Source: Candidatus Altarchaeales archaeon WOR_SM1_SCG
Lineage (GTDB): Archaea > Altiarchaeota > Altiarchaeia > IMC4 > WOR-SM1-SCG
DNA: 34,809 nt
Direction of reading: 5' to 3'
Assembly: GCA_001723845.1 (NCBI GenBank)
Contig: MCBE01000022.1
Location: 1-34,809 of the forward strand
The position numbers and the translations under genes were made by a program. Each line of letters begins with the position of its first letter. Within the stretch, counting starts at the first letter, position 1. Of the stretch, positions 17,038 to 26,941 are shown piece after piece. The notes below the pieces were generated by a model that searched no databases, had not been told where the DNA came from, and saw only the letters and a list, made by a program, of their open reading frames with translations.

Positions 17038-18906
17038 ATGAGAACTCTAATTATCCACTCGGATTACATTAAATTTAAACTAAAGAAAAAAGCAATCGGT
17101 GATGCAGAAGAGGTTTCTGAAAAAGAAGGTGCGGCAGTTGATGCACTTGTCGCATTTATCGCGGTTGAAAAGGTTGACGAGACAGACCCCGGTTCCGTAA
17201 TTGAGCAAACTATTTCCGAAATTAAAGAACTTTATGAAAAAGTCGGTGCGAAATCTGTTGCGGTCTATCCTTACGCACATCTTTCGGATAACCTGTCAAG
17301 CCCGAAAACCGCAAAGGTTATTCTTGACGGCGTGTATGAAAAATTGAAATCAGAGGGCTACGAGGTTATAAAAGCACCTTTCGGCTGGTATAAAAGTTTT
17401 GAGATAAAATGCAAGGGTCATCCGCTGTCGGAACTTTCAAGAACAATTGTTCCGGGGACTGCTAAAGTAAAGGATGAAAAAGAGAAGGAATCAGATGCAC
17501 TTAAATCAGAGGAAAAATTAAAGTCATACTGGTATATCCTTGATGTTTGCGGCACACTGACGCCTGCTGATAAGTTCAATTATTCGGAGCATGATAATTT
17601 AAAGAAATTTTCCGACTATGAAATTTCAGGAACAAGGGCTGTTGATAAAATACCTCCTCATGTGAAGTTTATGCGCCTGCATGAAATTGCCGACTACGAG
17701 CCAGGCTCTGATCCCGGAAACATGAGATGGTACCCTAAAGGGAGTTTGATTAAGCGACTGCTTGAAGAAAAGGTCTCTGCAATGGTTGCAAAAATGGGCG
17801 GCATGCAGGTTGAAACGCCGATAATGTATGATTATTTGCACGATAATCTTTCAAAATATTTAAACAGGTTTCCTGCAAGACAGTATGTTGTGAAATCAGG
17901 AGAAAAAGAATATTTTTTAAGATTTGCCGCATGCTTCGGGCAGTATTTAATGAAACACGATATGACAATTTCCTATAAAAATTTACCTTTAAAATTATAT
18001 GAATTATCACATTATTCGTTCAGGCGGGAGCAGAAGGGTGAACTTGTCGGGCTTCGCCGGCTAAGAGCATTTACGATGCCTGATATGCACACGCTCGCAT
18101 CTGATCTAACGAGTGCAAAAAATGAATTTCTTGAGCAGTATAAGGCATCAATGCGGTGGATGCAGGGTTTGGGGATTGACTATGAAGTCGGGATAAGGTT
18201 TGTTAAGGATTTCTACTACGAGAATGAGGAATTTGCAAAAAAACTCGTACAGTTAATGGGTCGCCCGGTGTTGATTGAAATGTGGGATGAGCGTCCTTTT
18301 TATTTTGTAATGAAATTTGAATTTAATTTTGTTGATGCCCTGAACAAGGCATCTGCCTTATCAACCGTGCAAATTGATATTGAAAACACAAAAAGATTTG
18401 ACATATCATATACCGATGATTCCGGTAACAAGAAATACCCGCTGATGCTTCATGCATCAATTTCAGGAAGCATTGACAGGAATATTTACGCAATTCTTGA
18501 AAAGTGCGAGCTTGACATGCGGCGCGGGAAAAAGCCAACTTTTCCGCTGTGGCTTTCACCGACACAGGTAAGATTGATTCCTGTTTCTGAAAATTTTGTT
18601 TCTTTTTCAGAAGAAATTTTAAATAAAATTAATGATTCAAACATTCGCGCGGATTTAGATGATCGTGTTCTTTCCATGGGTAAAAAAATAAGAGAGGCGG
18701 AAAAGGAATGGATTCCTTATATTGTTGTAATCGGTGAAAAAGAGAAGGAGACGGGTGAATTGTCCGTAAGGGTAAGAGAAACCGGAAAACAGGAGAATAT
18801 GACTGTTGATAATTTAGTTAATGATATTAAAGAGAAAACCGAAGGGCTTCCGTTTAAACCATTACCTGTGCCAAAATTGTTGAGCAAGAGAGCAAAGTTT
18901 GTTTAA
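17038..18906 (+). CDS. thrS: Threonyl-tRNA synthetase, archaeal type with N-terminal DTD-like editing domain
   Basis: 622 aa; MRTLIIHSDYIKFKLKKKAI..., class II core MRWYPKGSLIKRLLEEKV...PIMYD, anticodon-binding C-terminus. Confidence 0.93.
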   Translation: MRTLIIHSDYIKFKLKKKAIGDAEEVSEKEGAAVDALVAFIAVEKVDETDPGSVIEQTISEIKELYEKVGAKSVAVYPYAHLSDNLSSPKTAKVILDGVYEKLKSEGYEVIKAPFGWYKSFEIKCKGHPLSELSRTIVPGTAKVKDEKEKESDALKSEEKLKSYWYILDVCGTLTPADKFNYSEHDNLKKFSDYEISGTRAVDKIPPHVKFMRLHEIADYEPGSDPGNMRWYPKGSLIKRLLEEKVSAMVAKMGGMQVETPIMYDYLHDNLSKYLNRFPARQYVVKSGEKEYFLRFAACFGQYLMKHDMTISYKNLPLKLYELSHYSFRREQKGELVGLRRLRAFTMPDMHTLASDLTSAKNEFLEQYKASMRWMQGLGIDYEVGIRFVKDFYYENEEFAKKLVQLMGRPVLIEMWDERPFYFVMKFEFNFVDALNKASALSTVQIDIENTKRFDISYTDDSGNKKYPLMLHASISGSIDRNIYAILEKCELDMRRGKKPTFPLWLSPTQVRLIPVSENFVSFSEEILNKINDSNIRADLDDRVLSMGKKIREAEKEWIPYIVVIGEKEKETGELSVRVRETGKQENMTVDNLVNDIKEKTEGLPFKPLPVPKLLSKRAKFV

Positions 18907-19150
18907 ATTCCTCCTCACTATCGGGCTCGGTATTCCGGGCGATGACGAAGACATCATAGAGAACCTGACTAAAAATAAGATTTTGAGCCGAGAAACCAAA
19001 GAAAAATTGAAAGCAATGAAGGGCTTTAGAAACATACCGGTTCACAGGTACGGCAGGATAGACGACAACATTATATATGAAATATTAGAGGAGAACCTGC
19101 CGGATTTTTATGCATTTATAGAAGAAATAGAAAATTTTTTAGATAATTGA
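18899..19150 (+). pseudogene. N-terminally truncated HepT-like (DUF86) toxin remnant
   Basis: GLGIPGDDEDIIENLTKNKILSRETKEKLKAMKGFRNIPVHRYGRIDD has the HepT R-x4-H core; only TTG start, inside thrS; N-terminal helices absent. Confidence 0.7.
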
Positions 19151-21868
19151 TGTTGTACCGTGAGTATTTCTCATCAGCCCGCGAGCCCTCTCAACACTAT
19201 CCGCATCCTCCGCCCCCTTATCCTCTCTCACCCTCACAAGCCGCGGGAACCTCAAAGCGTACCCGGATTCATAAGTCGGCGACTTCTGGATTTCCTCGTA
19301 AGCCACTTCAACAACAACCTTCGGCTTTAGTTTTACTTCCTTCCCGATTTCTTCTGTAATCAGCGGCTTGAGGTTTTTGGTCATTTCCTTGAACTGGTCA
19401 TCCGTTAGTCCGGTTGCCATTCTCCCGATTTTCAGGATTTTACCGGTATCCTCATCCCTTGCCCCCAGCAGGAACGATGCGAGCCAGTGCGCCCGTCTTC
19501 CCTCACCCCATGTCGCACCGACTATCACAAGGTCAAGTGTTTCCATCACCGGCTTTATTTTATACATATATCCCACTCTTGAGCCGGGCTGGTATGGTGC
19601 GTCAAGATTTTTAACCATGACACCTTCATGTCCCATGGATAAAGAATATTTATAAAATTTATTTGCATCACCCGGGTTGTCCGTAATCATCTGCTCCGCT
19701 ATCCTGAATTTCCCCGTGGGATTTATAATTTCCTCTAAAATTTTTCTCCTGTTTTTGAATTTCTCATTAATTAACGATTTCCCGTTTAGATAAACAATAT
19801 CAAATAAATTAATTTCAACAGGTATTTTTTCAACCATCTCACGAATGTCGTATTTGCGCTTTATCCGCCTGGAGAGATCCTGAAACGGGCGCGGCAATCT
19901 TCCCTCATCACCGCCGCGTATTGCAACCGCTTCCCCTTCAACAATCGCCGAATCTGCCTTTATATTTTCTCTTGCCGATTTTACAATTTCAGGGAACTGG
20001 TTTGTGACATTCTCAAGCCGCCTTGTGAATAATTTAATTTCATCATTGTTCTTGTGTATCTGGCAGTTATGTAAACAAGCCAATGTTGTGCAATAACTCT
20101 CATCACCCTCTACTTGCAAATTATAAACTTTTGATCTCGGATCAATACCTCGTGGATGTTTCCTTCTAATCTCTTCTTTTTTAAATATTTTTACAATCAA
20201 TTTATTATCTTCAATCCTTGATGCGCCTGGTTTACCTTTTGTCAATATCAATTTAAAATATGTCTTATTATTTATTCTCAACTTTTTAAGAGCCATTATA
20301 ATTCCAAACTTTAATCCGAGTAATTGCACAAAAGCCGCCAGATTGCCCTCTTTTGTTGTAATAGAAGTTCTTTTAAAACTGTCCACGCATCCATCTGCAT
20401 CTACCCATCCATTTAGAAACTCAGTAAAGTCATTTTTTGAAATATTCCAGAACCACCGGGGAAGATTCTTTCCCTTCCAACCTCTTTTTTCATGTCTGAA
20501 ATTTTTGGAAAGCCACTTTAAAAATGGCTTATCTGTCCAATACATATAAATTGCTCCGTTATGTGGTGATTTACTGATTTTGGTTATTCCAAAAGTTTTT
20601 TTAATTATGTTTCCATAAAAATTACACATATCTTCTCCTGTTTTTTCGTTAAACATAATTCCCACTCTCCATGTTTTATTATGTGTGTTAGAATAACCAT
20701 CTCCAATCCAATATCCTAAAAACCTAAAGAATTTTTTATTTAATTTAAATGTTTTCACATAATTGGCGTGTGTTTTTAATACAACCTCTTTTGGAATTTT
20801 CTCTTTTATTTTGAAATCAGGAATTGGAAATGCAAGTTCATCCTTTTTGTCTATGTCTTCTATGTTCTTCCATTTAAATTTTTCAGAAGAATAAACTAAT
20901 ACGGGATGTTTTTCTGTAATTTTAAATTCGTTTCCAAGCCAGGTTTGAACTTTAAAAACACATTCGTTTTTATCAATCGTTCTTTTATTTTTAGCAACTA
21001 CTTTTTTAAAATTTCCTTTATGTGTCAATACATAGTCCCCGACTTTGACATCTTTTATGGGCATTGTCCCTTTGTTTTTTATATATATTGGCGTAAGCCC
21101 CGAAACACAGCGAAATCCATCGTATTTTATTTCAAAAGCACACTCTTCAAAGTCCTCAACCGCTTCTTCAACCGAGTCAACTTTCTGTGAAAGCATGACC
21201 CTCATGGGAGTTCCTGTCTCAAGATTAATATTTTTAATCCCCTCGCTTCCATGTAATTTCGCAATTTTTGCAACCTTCCCGAAATCCGAAATCAACGAAT
21301 ACCCGCGCTCAATTAGTTTTGCATCAACCCCGTAAGCAGAAGCAATCGCATCCCTGATAATTCCCTCGCCCACTCCGAGCCGCAGTTCCTCAAGAATCAA
21401 ACGAATGATATATTTCGCTTCGGAGGGTGTTGCAAACGACAATAACTCTTCAATGTATTTCAGTTTCTTTTTCGTGGATTCTTTACCTGAAAATTCCGAA
21501 ATTTTATTTAAATTATCATAGACCTTATCAAGTGTTAGTTCCTGCGTGAAAAGGGCGCTCTGGGTTTTATTTTTCAATAATTTTTCCGCTGCAAGCCCGG
21601 TATCACCGGTCTCGCGGATTGTATCTGAAATTTTCTTTTCGCTGGCTCCCGAAACATCCGCGATGGCTTTAATCATTAATTTATTTGCAATTCCCAGTTC
21701 TTTATCGCTCCACTGCGGGAATGCCTTTCCCTGGAGGAATAGAACAACTGCCGCAAGATAATCTCCTGGAACATCTTTCAGGAATTCGGAAACGATGTCT
21801 GTCATTTCAAGGCGTTTTGTTGTCTTCTCAAGTTCGCAATAGACGGAAACTAATTTGCTGTATTTCAT
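19139..21868 (-). CDS. lig: ATP-dependent DNA ligase containing an intein
   Basis: Exteins: FEIKYDGFR / CQIHKNNDEIKLFTRRLENVT..., EGVMVKNLDAPYQPGSR; 909 aa precursor. Confidence 0.95.
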   Translation of the reverse strand: MKYSKLVSVYCELEKTTKRLEMTDIVSEFLKDVPGDYLAAVVLFLQGKAFPQWSDKELGIANKLMIKAIADVSGASEKKISDTIRETGDTGLAAEKLLKNKTQSALFTQELTLDKVYDNLNKISEFSGKESTKKKLKYIEELLSFATPSEAKYIIRLILEELRLGVGEGIIRDAIASAYGVDAKLIERGYSLISDFGKVAKIAKLHGSEGIKNINLETGTPMRVMLSQKVDSVEEAVEDFEECAFEIKYDGFRCVSGLTPIYIKNKGTMPIKDVKVGDYVLTHKGNFKKVVAKNKRTIDKNECVFKVQTWLGNEFKITEKHPVLVYSSEKFKWKNIEDIDKKDELAFPIPDFKIKEKIPKEVVLKTHANYVKTFKLNKKFFRFLGYWIGDGYSNTHNKTWRVGIMFNEKTGEDMCNFYGNIIKKTFGITKISKSPHNGAIYMYWTDKPFLKWLSKNFRHEKRGWKGKNLPRWFWNISKNDFTEFLNGWVDADGCVDSFKRTSITTKEGNLAAFVQLLGLKFGIIMALKKLRINNKTYFKLILTKGKPGASRIEDNKLIVKIFKKEEIRRKHPRGIDPRSKVYNLQVEGDESYCTTLACLHNCQIHKNNDEIKLFTRRLENVTNQFPEIVKSARENIKADSAIVEGEAVAIRGGDEGRLPRPFQDLSRRIKRKYDIREMVEKIPVEINLFDIVYLNGKSLINEKFKNRRKILEEIINPTGKFRIAEQMITDNPGDANKFYKYSLSMGHEGVMVKNLDAPYQPGSRVGYMYKIKPVMETLDLVIVGATWGEGRRAHWLASFLLGARDEDTGKILKIGRMATGLTDDQFKEMTKNLKPLITEEIGKEVKLKPKVVVEVAYEEIQKSPTYESGYALRFPRLVRVREDKGAEDADSVERARGLMRNTHGTTSII
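20066..21109 (-). mobile_element. Intein (348 aa) with LAGLIDADG homing endonuclease, inserted after KYDGFR of DNA ligase motif I
   Basis: Starts CVSGLTPIYI, TEKHP block, endonuclease motifs FLGYWIGDGY and LNGWVDADG, ends LACLHN|C; in-frame boundaries verified at codon level. Confidence 0.93.
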
Positions 21869-22015
21869 GTTGTTATTTCTTTAAAAATTACATTAGAGGT
21901 ATATTAAATCTATATTTTTTGATTTAATAACTATTTTTATTAAATAATATTTAATAATTATTCAATTAATATTAAAAAGTTTTTAATAATTATTGAGTAA
22001 ACTAAATCAAATAAA

Positions 22016-23323
22016 ATGGAATATCTTGACAGAGAGATAACAACAAAACTCAAGAAATGGATTGACAGAAGAGAGATTTATGCAATAAAAGGTCCGAGGC
22101 AGTGCGGGAAAACAACACTGCTATATATCTTGAAGGATTATCTGGTACACGAAAAAGGTGTTGATGAAGACAGGATTATATTCCTTAACTGCGAGGATTA
22201 CGAGGTTCTGGAAAAGTTCAATAAAAACTCAAAGGAATTTATTTCAAGTTACATCACCGGTAGGGACATAAATTATTTTTTTCTTGACGAGTTTCAATAT
22301 GTTGAAGACGGCGGCAGGAAACTGAAAATTCTTTACGATACATACGAAAATGCAAAATTTATAATTACCGGTTCATCCTCGCTTGAACTTACCGGCAAAA
22401 CCTCTAAATTCCTCGTGGGCAGGGTTTTTGAATTTAATCTTTACCCGTTTTCTTTTAAAGAATTTTTAAATGCAAAAGATAAGCGGCTTGCAAGAATTCA
22501 CAACGAGAGAAATGAAAAATTTAAAAATTTAATTTTCAATTCAATAAACCCGGGAATTGACGAGGAAATATTTACAGGTGATTTTAAAAATTTATTCGCG
22601 GAATATGTAACCTACGGCGGATACCCGGAGGTAATAAAAACAGATGACAAAGAAACAAAAAAAGAAATTTTAAAAAACATTTATAACACTTATGTAACAA
22701 GAGATGTAATTGAACTTTTAAAAATCCGTGATGTTTTCAAGTTCAGGAAAATTGTTTCTGTTTTAAGTTCCCAATCAGGAGGTATAGCGAACTATAATGA
22801 ATTGTCCTCTGTATGCGAGAGTTATTATAAAGAACTTATGGAAATTCTTGATGTCCTTGAAGAGACGTTTATCATAAAAAGAGTAACGCCGTTTTACAGG
22901 AATCTGAAAACAGAACTAAAAAAGAACCCGAAAGTTTATTTTGTTGATTCGGGATTAAGGAATTACACGATAAATAATTTTGCCCCGGTTGATGAAAGAA
23001 CCGACAAAGGAGAAATTATTGAAAATTTTGTTTTAAATCAATTAAATCAATTATTATCTTTATCGCACGAATACGAATTTCGCATAAATTACTGGCGGAC
23101 TCTCGGAAAAGCAGAAGTTGATTTTATTTTAAATTTCCAGAAAAAGATAATTCCTGTTGAAGTGAAATATAAAAAATTTCAAAAACCGGAAGTCACGAGG
23201 AGTTTCAGGAGTTTCTTAACAGCATATCAGCCGGATAACGCTGTTTTATTAACAAAAAATTATTCCGGGAAAATGAATGTTAATGGAATAAATATTTCGT
23301 TTATTCCCGTGTGGTATGTTTAA
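22016..23323 (+). CDS. AAA family ATPase with DUF4143
   Basis: 435 aa; GPRQCGKTTLLY Walker A, YFFLDEFQYVEDG Walker B, C-terminal ELKKNPKVYFVDSGLRNY and nuclease-like EVDFIL..IPVEVKYKK. Confidence 0.93.
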   Translation: MEYLDREITTKLKKWIDRREIYAIKGPRQCGKTTLLYILKDYLVHEKGVDEDRIIFLNCEDYEVLEKFNKNSKEFISSYITGRDINYFFLDEFQYVEDGGRKLKILYDTYENAKFIITGSSSLELTGKTSKFLVGRVFEFNLYPFSFKEFLNAKDKRLARIHNERNEKFKNLIFNSINPGIDEEIFTGDFKNLFAEYVTYGGYPEVIKTDDKETKKEILKNIYNTYVTRDVIELLKIRDVFKFRKIVSVLSSQSGGIANYNELSSVCESYYKELMEILDVLEETFIIKRVTPFYRNLKTELKKNPKVYFVDSGLRNYTINNFAPVDERTDKGEIIENFVLNQLNQLLSLSHEYEFRINYWRTLGKAEVDFILNFQKKIIPVEVKYKKFQKPEVTRSFRSFLTAYQPDNAVLLTKNYSGKMNVNGINISFIPVWYV

Positions 23324-23361
23324 TTAATGCTTTTTAATTTATATTGTTGTATTGCTCGCAA

Positions 23362-23832
23362 TCAAATATTTTTCAAAACAAATTTCGTTACAAACGGCAA
23401 ACGAAACGCTTTTCCCTGGTATGCTAAATACGCCAGGTAAATTTTAAGCAATAACCACAGGAAACCTGCGAGCATAAATATTATCATAATTAAGAAAAAT
23501 ATAATAAATATTACAAAAAACAGCAAACCAAATACTGCACCGTCACCGGGCATCGTTGATGCGCCGATCGGGAACATGAAAAACATAAGCATCCACGCAA
23601 TCCATCCCACCATGAACACAACCATACACACAGTCAACAGGATAATCTCCGTTAAAAGCATCTGGAGCCCGTGAAATCTTGCGAATTTATCGTCTTTTGC
23701 AAGCAGGTAAATTAACAGGGGTGCAAAAACGCCGATAATTATTGCTCCCGCGTAAGCCAATGCGCCCAGCATCCTGCTGTCATTCTTCTCCGGTTTTATA
23801 TCGTTAATTGTTTCAAACATTCTTGGTTTCAA
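23362..23832 (-). CDS. DUF4870/Tic20-like small membrane protein
   Basis: 156 aa; LGALAYAGAIIIGVFAPLLIYLLAKDDKFARFHGLQ, several TM segments. Confidence 0.75.
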   Translation of the reverse strand: MKPRMFETINDIKPEKNDSRMLGALAYAGAIIIGVFAPLLIYLLAKDDKFARFHGLQMLLTEIILLTVCMVVFMVGWIAWMLMFFMFPIGASTMPGDGAVFGLLFFVIFIIFFLIMIIFMLAGFLWLLLKIYLAYLAYQGKAFRLPFVTKFVLKNI

Positions 23833-24434
23833 TCACTAAATTTCTTCTCAATCACTTCCCCATAAGGTTCAACTTCGCCGAAAACCTGTCCCGTGAAACT
23901 GTAAACTTTAACTCTTTTACCAAACCACGCATCAGGCGAGAGTCCTGCTTTTACGCAGGTCTGCGATAAAAATTCCGGCTCGTTCCATTTCCATTCAACA
24001 GGAACCTGCGGGAGTAAAAGTCCTTTAAAAAAGCCGCTTTCAACAATCAAGCCGTCTCTTCCGACCTTGATTTTTTCAAGATATTTAACCGGGTCATCCA
24101 CTTCAACAAGTTCCGGTTTTGTAAGCACCGAGACCTCAACAATTAAATTTTTTAATTCATTTTTTTCTACGGGGGAAAAGCGAGGGTCTTTTAGTGCCGC
24201 AGAAATTGCAGCGCCCCTGACTGCATCAATTAAAGGCATCACCGGCTCCGTATATCCGATGCACCCCCTGAGATTATGGTCCGGGAATGTATGCAAACTC
24301 ACGAAGACGCCTCTCTTTTTACTTAAAATATCTCTTAAATTTTCAGGCGGCACTGCTCCCGTTTCACTAAAATACGACTCAATTACCTCTCTTGTAAATT
24401 TAACCAGTGATTTTCCCTGTTGTAGCGACAGCAT
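23829..24434 (-). CDS. AMMECR1 domain protein
   Basis: 201 aa; LRGCIGYTEPVMPLIDAVRGAAISAALKDPRFSPV. Confidence 0.95.
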   Translation of the reverse strand: MLSLQQGKSLVKFTREVIESYFSETGAVPPENLRDILSKKRGVFVSLHTFPDHNLRGCIGYTEPVMPLIDAVRGAAISAALKDPRFSPVEKNELKNLIVEVSVLTKPELVEVDDPVKYLEKIKVGRDGLIVESGFFKGLLLPQVPVEWKWNEPEFLSQTCVKAGLSPDAWFGKRVKVYSFTGQVFGEVEPYGEVIEKKFSD

Positions 24435-24596
24435 TTTTTATTTTTAATAATTGGTATTCTATAAATAAATTTTAAATCAAAATTACGATTTATACTGCTT
24501 TCAATTCAATTCTTTTATTAATTTTTAATTATAATTTTATGAATAACGATTTTATTAATTTTATTAATTTTAAAATTTAGAATTTAAGGTGATAAC

Positions 24597-26693
24597 ATGA
24601 AAACACTGATAGTTACGGAGAAACCAAAGGTCGCGGAAAGGATTGCAAAATCGCTGGGAAAAAGCGTAAAAAAACAATTTAGAAATAAAGTACCGTATTA
24701 TGAAGTCGGGGAAAATATTGTAGCACCTGCTGTCGGGCACATCTACGGCTTAAAGGAAAAGAACGCAAAATGGACTTATCCTGTTTTTGACATTGAGTGG
24801 GTTCCTGCTTATGAGGTGAACGAGGGTTCTTCCTTTACAAAGGGCTACCTGAATAATTTAAAATTTCTCGCGAAAAAATGCGGTAAATTCATTAACGCGT
24901 GCGACTTTGATATTGAGGGAAGCGTAATCGGGTTTAATGCAATAAAATACGCATGCAATGTAGATCCTTTCGGTGAGAATGTTTACCGGATGAAATTTTC
25001 AACAATTACAAAGGATGCGATTATCAGGGCTTATGAAAATCTTGACCCGATTCAAAGGGAAATGGTTAATGCGGGACTTGCAAGACATACGCTTGACTGG
25101 TACTGGGGTATAAATCTTTCAAGGGCATTAACAACATCAATCAAAAAAGCAGGGAGGTATGTGACATTAAGTATAGGGAGAGTACAGGGTCCGGCGTTAA
25201 AAATTCTTGCCGGGCGCGAGAAGGAAATAAGGGCATTTGTTACGGAACCCTACTGGGAGATTGAGCAGATTGCAAAAGAAAATAAAAATAATAAAAAAAT
25301 TTCTTCACTTCACGAAAAAGGTAAATTCAAAGATGAAAAGGAAGCAAAAGAGGTTAAAGAAAAATGCGGTGATAAGACAACTGTTTCAAAAGTCGTGAAG
25401 AAAAAATTCAAACATGCCCCACCGCATCCGTTTGACCTCACAACCCTCCAGACAGAGGCGTACAAACAGCTGAAGGTTGACCCGAGAAAAACGCTGGAAA
25501 TTGCACAGGACCTCTATACCTCGGGATTTATAAGTTACCCCCGGACTTCATCACAGCAGCTTCCCGATGACATCAATTTCAGGGAAATTTTAACAAAATT
25601 AAGTAAAAACGAAAATTACGAACACTTATGCGAAATGCTGCTTTCAAAGGAAAAACTGGCTCCGAATAACGGGAAAAAGACGGATCCTGCGCATCCTGCA
25701 ATTCACCCGACGGGCGAGAAGGCAAAAGGACTTTCCGCCGAGAATAAAAAAATTTATGACCTTATTGTTCACAGGTTTCTTGCGGCATTCGGCGACTTTG
25801 CAACAAGAGAGACGGTAAAAATCCTGTTTGATAATAATTCGGAAATTTTTGTTGCGAAAGGCACAAGAACAACTGATCCGGGATGGCACATACTCTACGG
25901 GAAATACGCGAAATTTGAAGAAGAGGAACTTCCGAAATTAGAGGAAGGCGAGGTTCTTGATGTAATTGAAATTAAAATTCATGCAAAAGAAACAAAGCCT
26001 CCGAAGCGATACACCCCCGCCTCAATAATTCGCGAAATGGAGAAAAACAACCTCGGGACAAAAGCCACAAGATCGCAGATAATTGATATTTTATTTAAGA
26101 GAAATTATGTTGACGGCAGGAGTTTAGAAGTCACGCAGCTCGGGCTTGATGTTGTTGAAACCATGGATAAATTCTGCCCCGAGGTGATGAGCATTGATTT
26201 AACAAGGAAATTTGAAGACGAGATGAAAAAAATCAGCGTAAAGGACTACACATCCGAAAAGGTACTCGTGGAAGGCAGGGAAATGGTTACTAAAATTTCT
26301 GCCGAATTCAAAGAAAACGAATTAAAAATCGGCAAGGCGCTTGCAGAATCGGTCTCGGAAACATCTAAAAAACAGAATGTTGTCGGGAAATGCAAGGACT
26401 GCGGCGGCGACCTGATGCTCAGGCAGGGCAAATACGGGAATTTCATCGGGTGCGGCAGTTACCCTAAATGTAAATTTACAATGTCTCTCCCGCAGGGGAT
26501 GATAAAAAAAGAAGGGGAATGCGAAGAATGCGGTAATGCAATGGTCGTAAGGATTATTAAAGGAAAGCGTCCCTGGAAATTCTGTATAAATCCCAATTGC
26601 GGGACAAGAAAGGAAGCAGAGGAGAAGAGAAAAGCCTTTAAGGAAAAGTATTACAAGGGGGATGAGAAAGAAAAAAATAAAAAAGATATGTAA
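24597..26693 (+). CDS. topA: DNA topoisomerase I (archaeal type IA) with C-terminal zinc fingers
   Basis: 698 aa; MKTLIVTEKPKVAERIA, DFDIEGS, YTSGFISYPRTSSQ, CKDCGGDLMLRQGKYGNFIGC. Confidence 0.95.
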   Translation: MKTLIVTEKPKVAERIAKSLGKSVKKQFRNKVPYYEVGENIVAPAVGHIYGLKEKNAKWTYPVFDIEWVPAYEVNEGSSFTKGYLNNLKFLAKKCGKFINACDFDIEGSVIGFNAIKYACNVDPFGENVYRMKFSTITKDAIIRAYENLDPIQREMVNAGLARHTLDWYWGINLSRALTTSIKKAGRYVTLSIGRVQGPALKILAGREKEIRAFVTEPYWEIEQIAKENKNNKKISSLHEKGKFKDEKEAKEVKEKCGDKTTVSKVVKKKFKHAPPHPFDLTTLQTEAYKQLKVDPRKTLEIAQDLYTSGFISYPRTSSQQLPDDINFREILTKLSKNENYEHLCEMLLSKEKLAPNNGKKTDPAHPAIHPTGEKAKGLSAENKKIYDLIVHRFLAAFGDFATRETVKILFDNNSEIFVAKGTRTTDPGWHILYGKYAKFEEEELPKLEEGEVLDVIEIKIHAKETKPPKRYTPASIIREMEKNNLGTKATRSQIIDILFKRNYVDGRSLEVTQLGLDVVETMDKFCPEVMSIDLTRKFEDEMKKISVKDYTSEKVLVEGREMVTKISAEFKENELKIGKALAESVSETSKKQNVVGKCKDCGGDLMLRQGKYGNFIGCGSYPKCKFTMSLPQGMIKKEGECEECGNAMVVRIIKGKRPWKFCINPNCGTRKEAEEKRKAFKEKYYKGDEKEKNKKDM

Positions 26694-26731
26694 CAACCGG
26701 GGAGAAAAAATAATTAAAAATTTTGATTGAA

Positions 26732-26893
26732 TTAAAATTTAAATACATAATCATCTATGATTGCAACATGCTCTCCGGAATGCTCTTTTGCCAGTTCCCC
26801 AATATGCTCGCCAAACCAGCGGTCATCCTTCAATGTTTGCCTGTCAAGTTCCTTCAATTCCCTGTCTGAAATTTTTGTTTTTTCAGGTTTCAT
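26732..26893 (-). pseudogene. Truncated DUF5678-like small ORF (53 aa), below the ORF-track length cutoff
   Basis: Minus-strand translation MKPEKTKISDRELKELDRQTLKDDRWFGEHIGELAKEHSGEHVAIIDDYVFKF* matches the N-terminal half of the 29923-30189 product. Confidence 0.8.
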
Positions 26894-26941
26894 CTCTTTA
26901 TTATTTTTGTTTTAATAAATTTAATTTTTAATAAATATATT

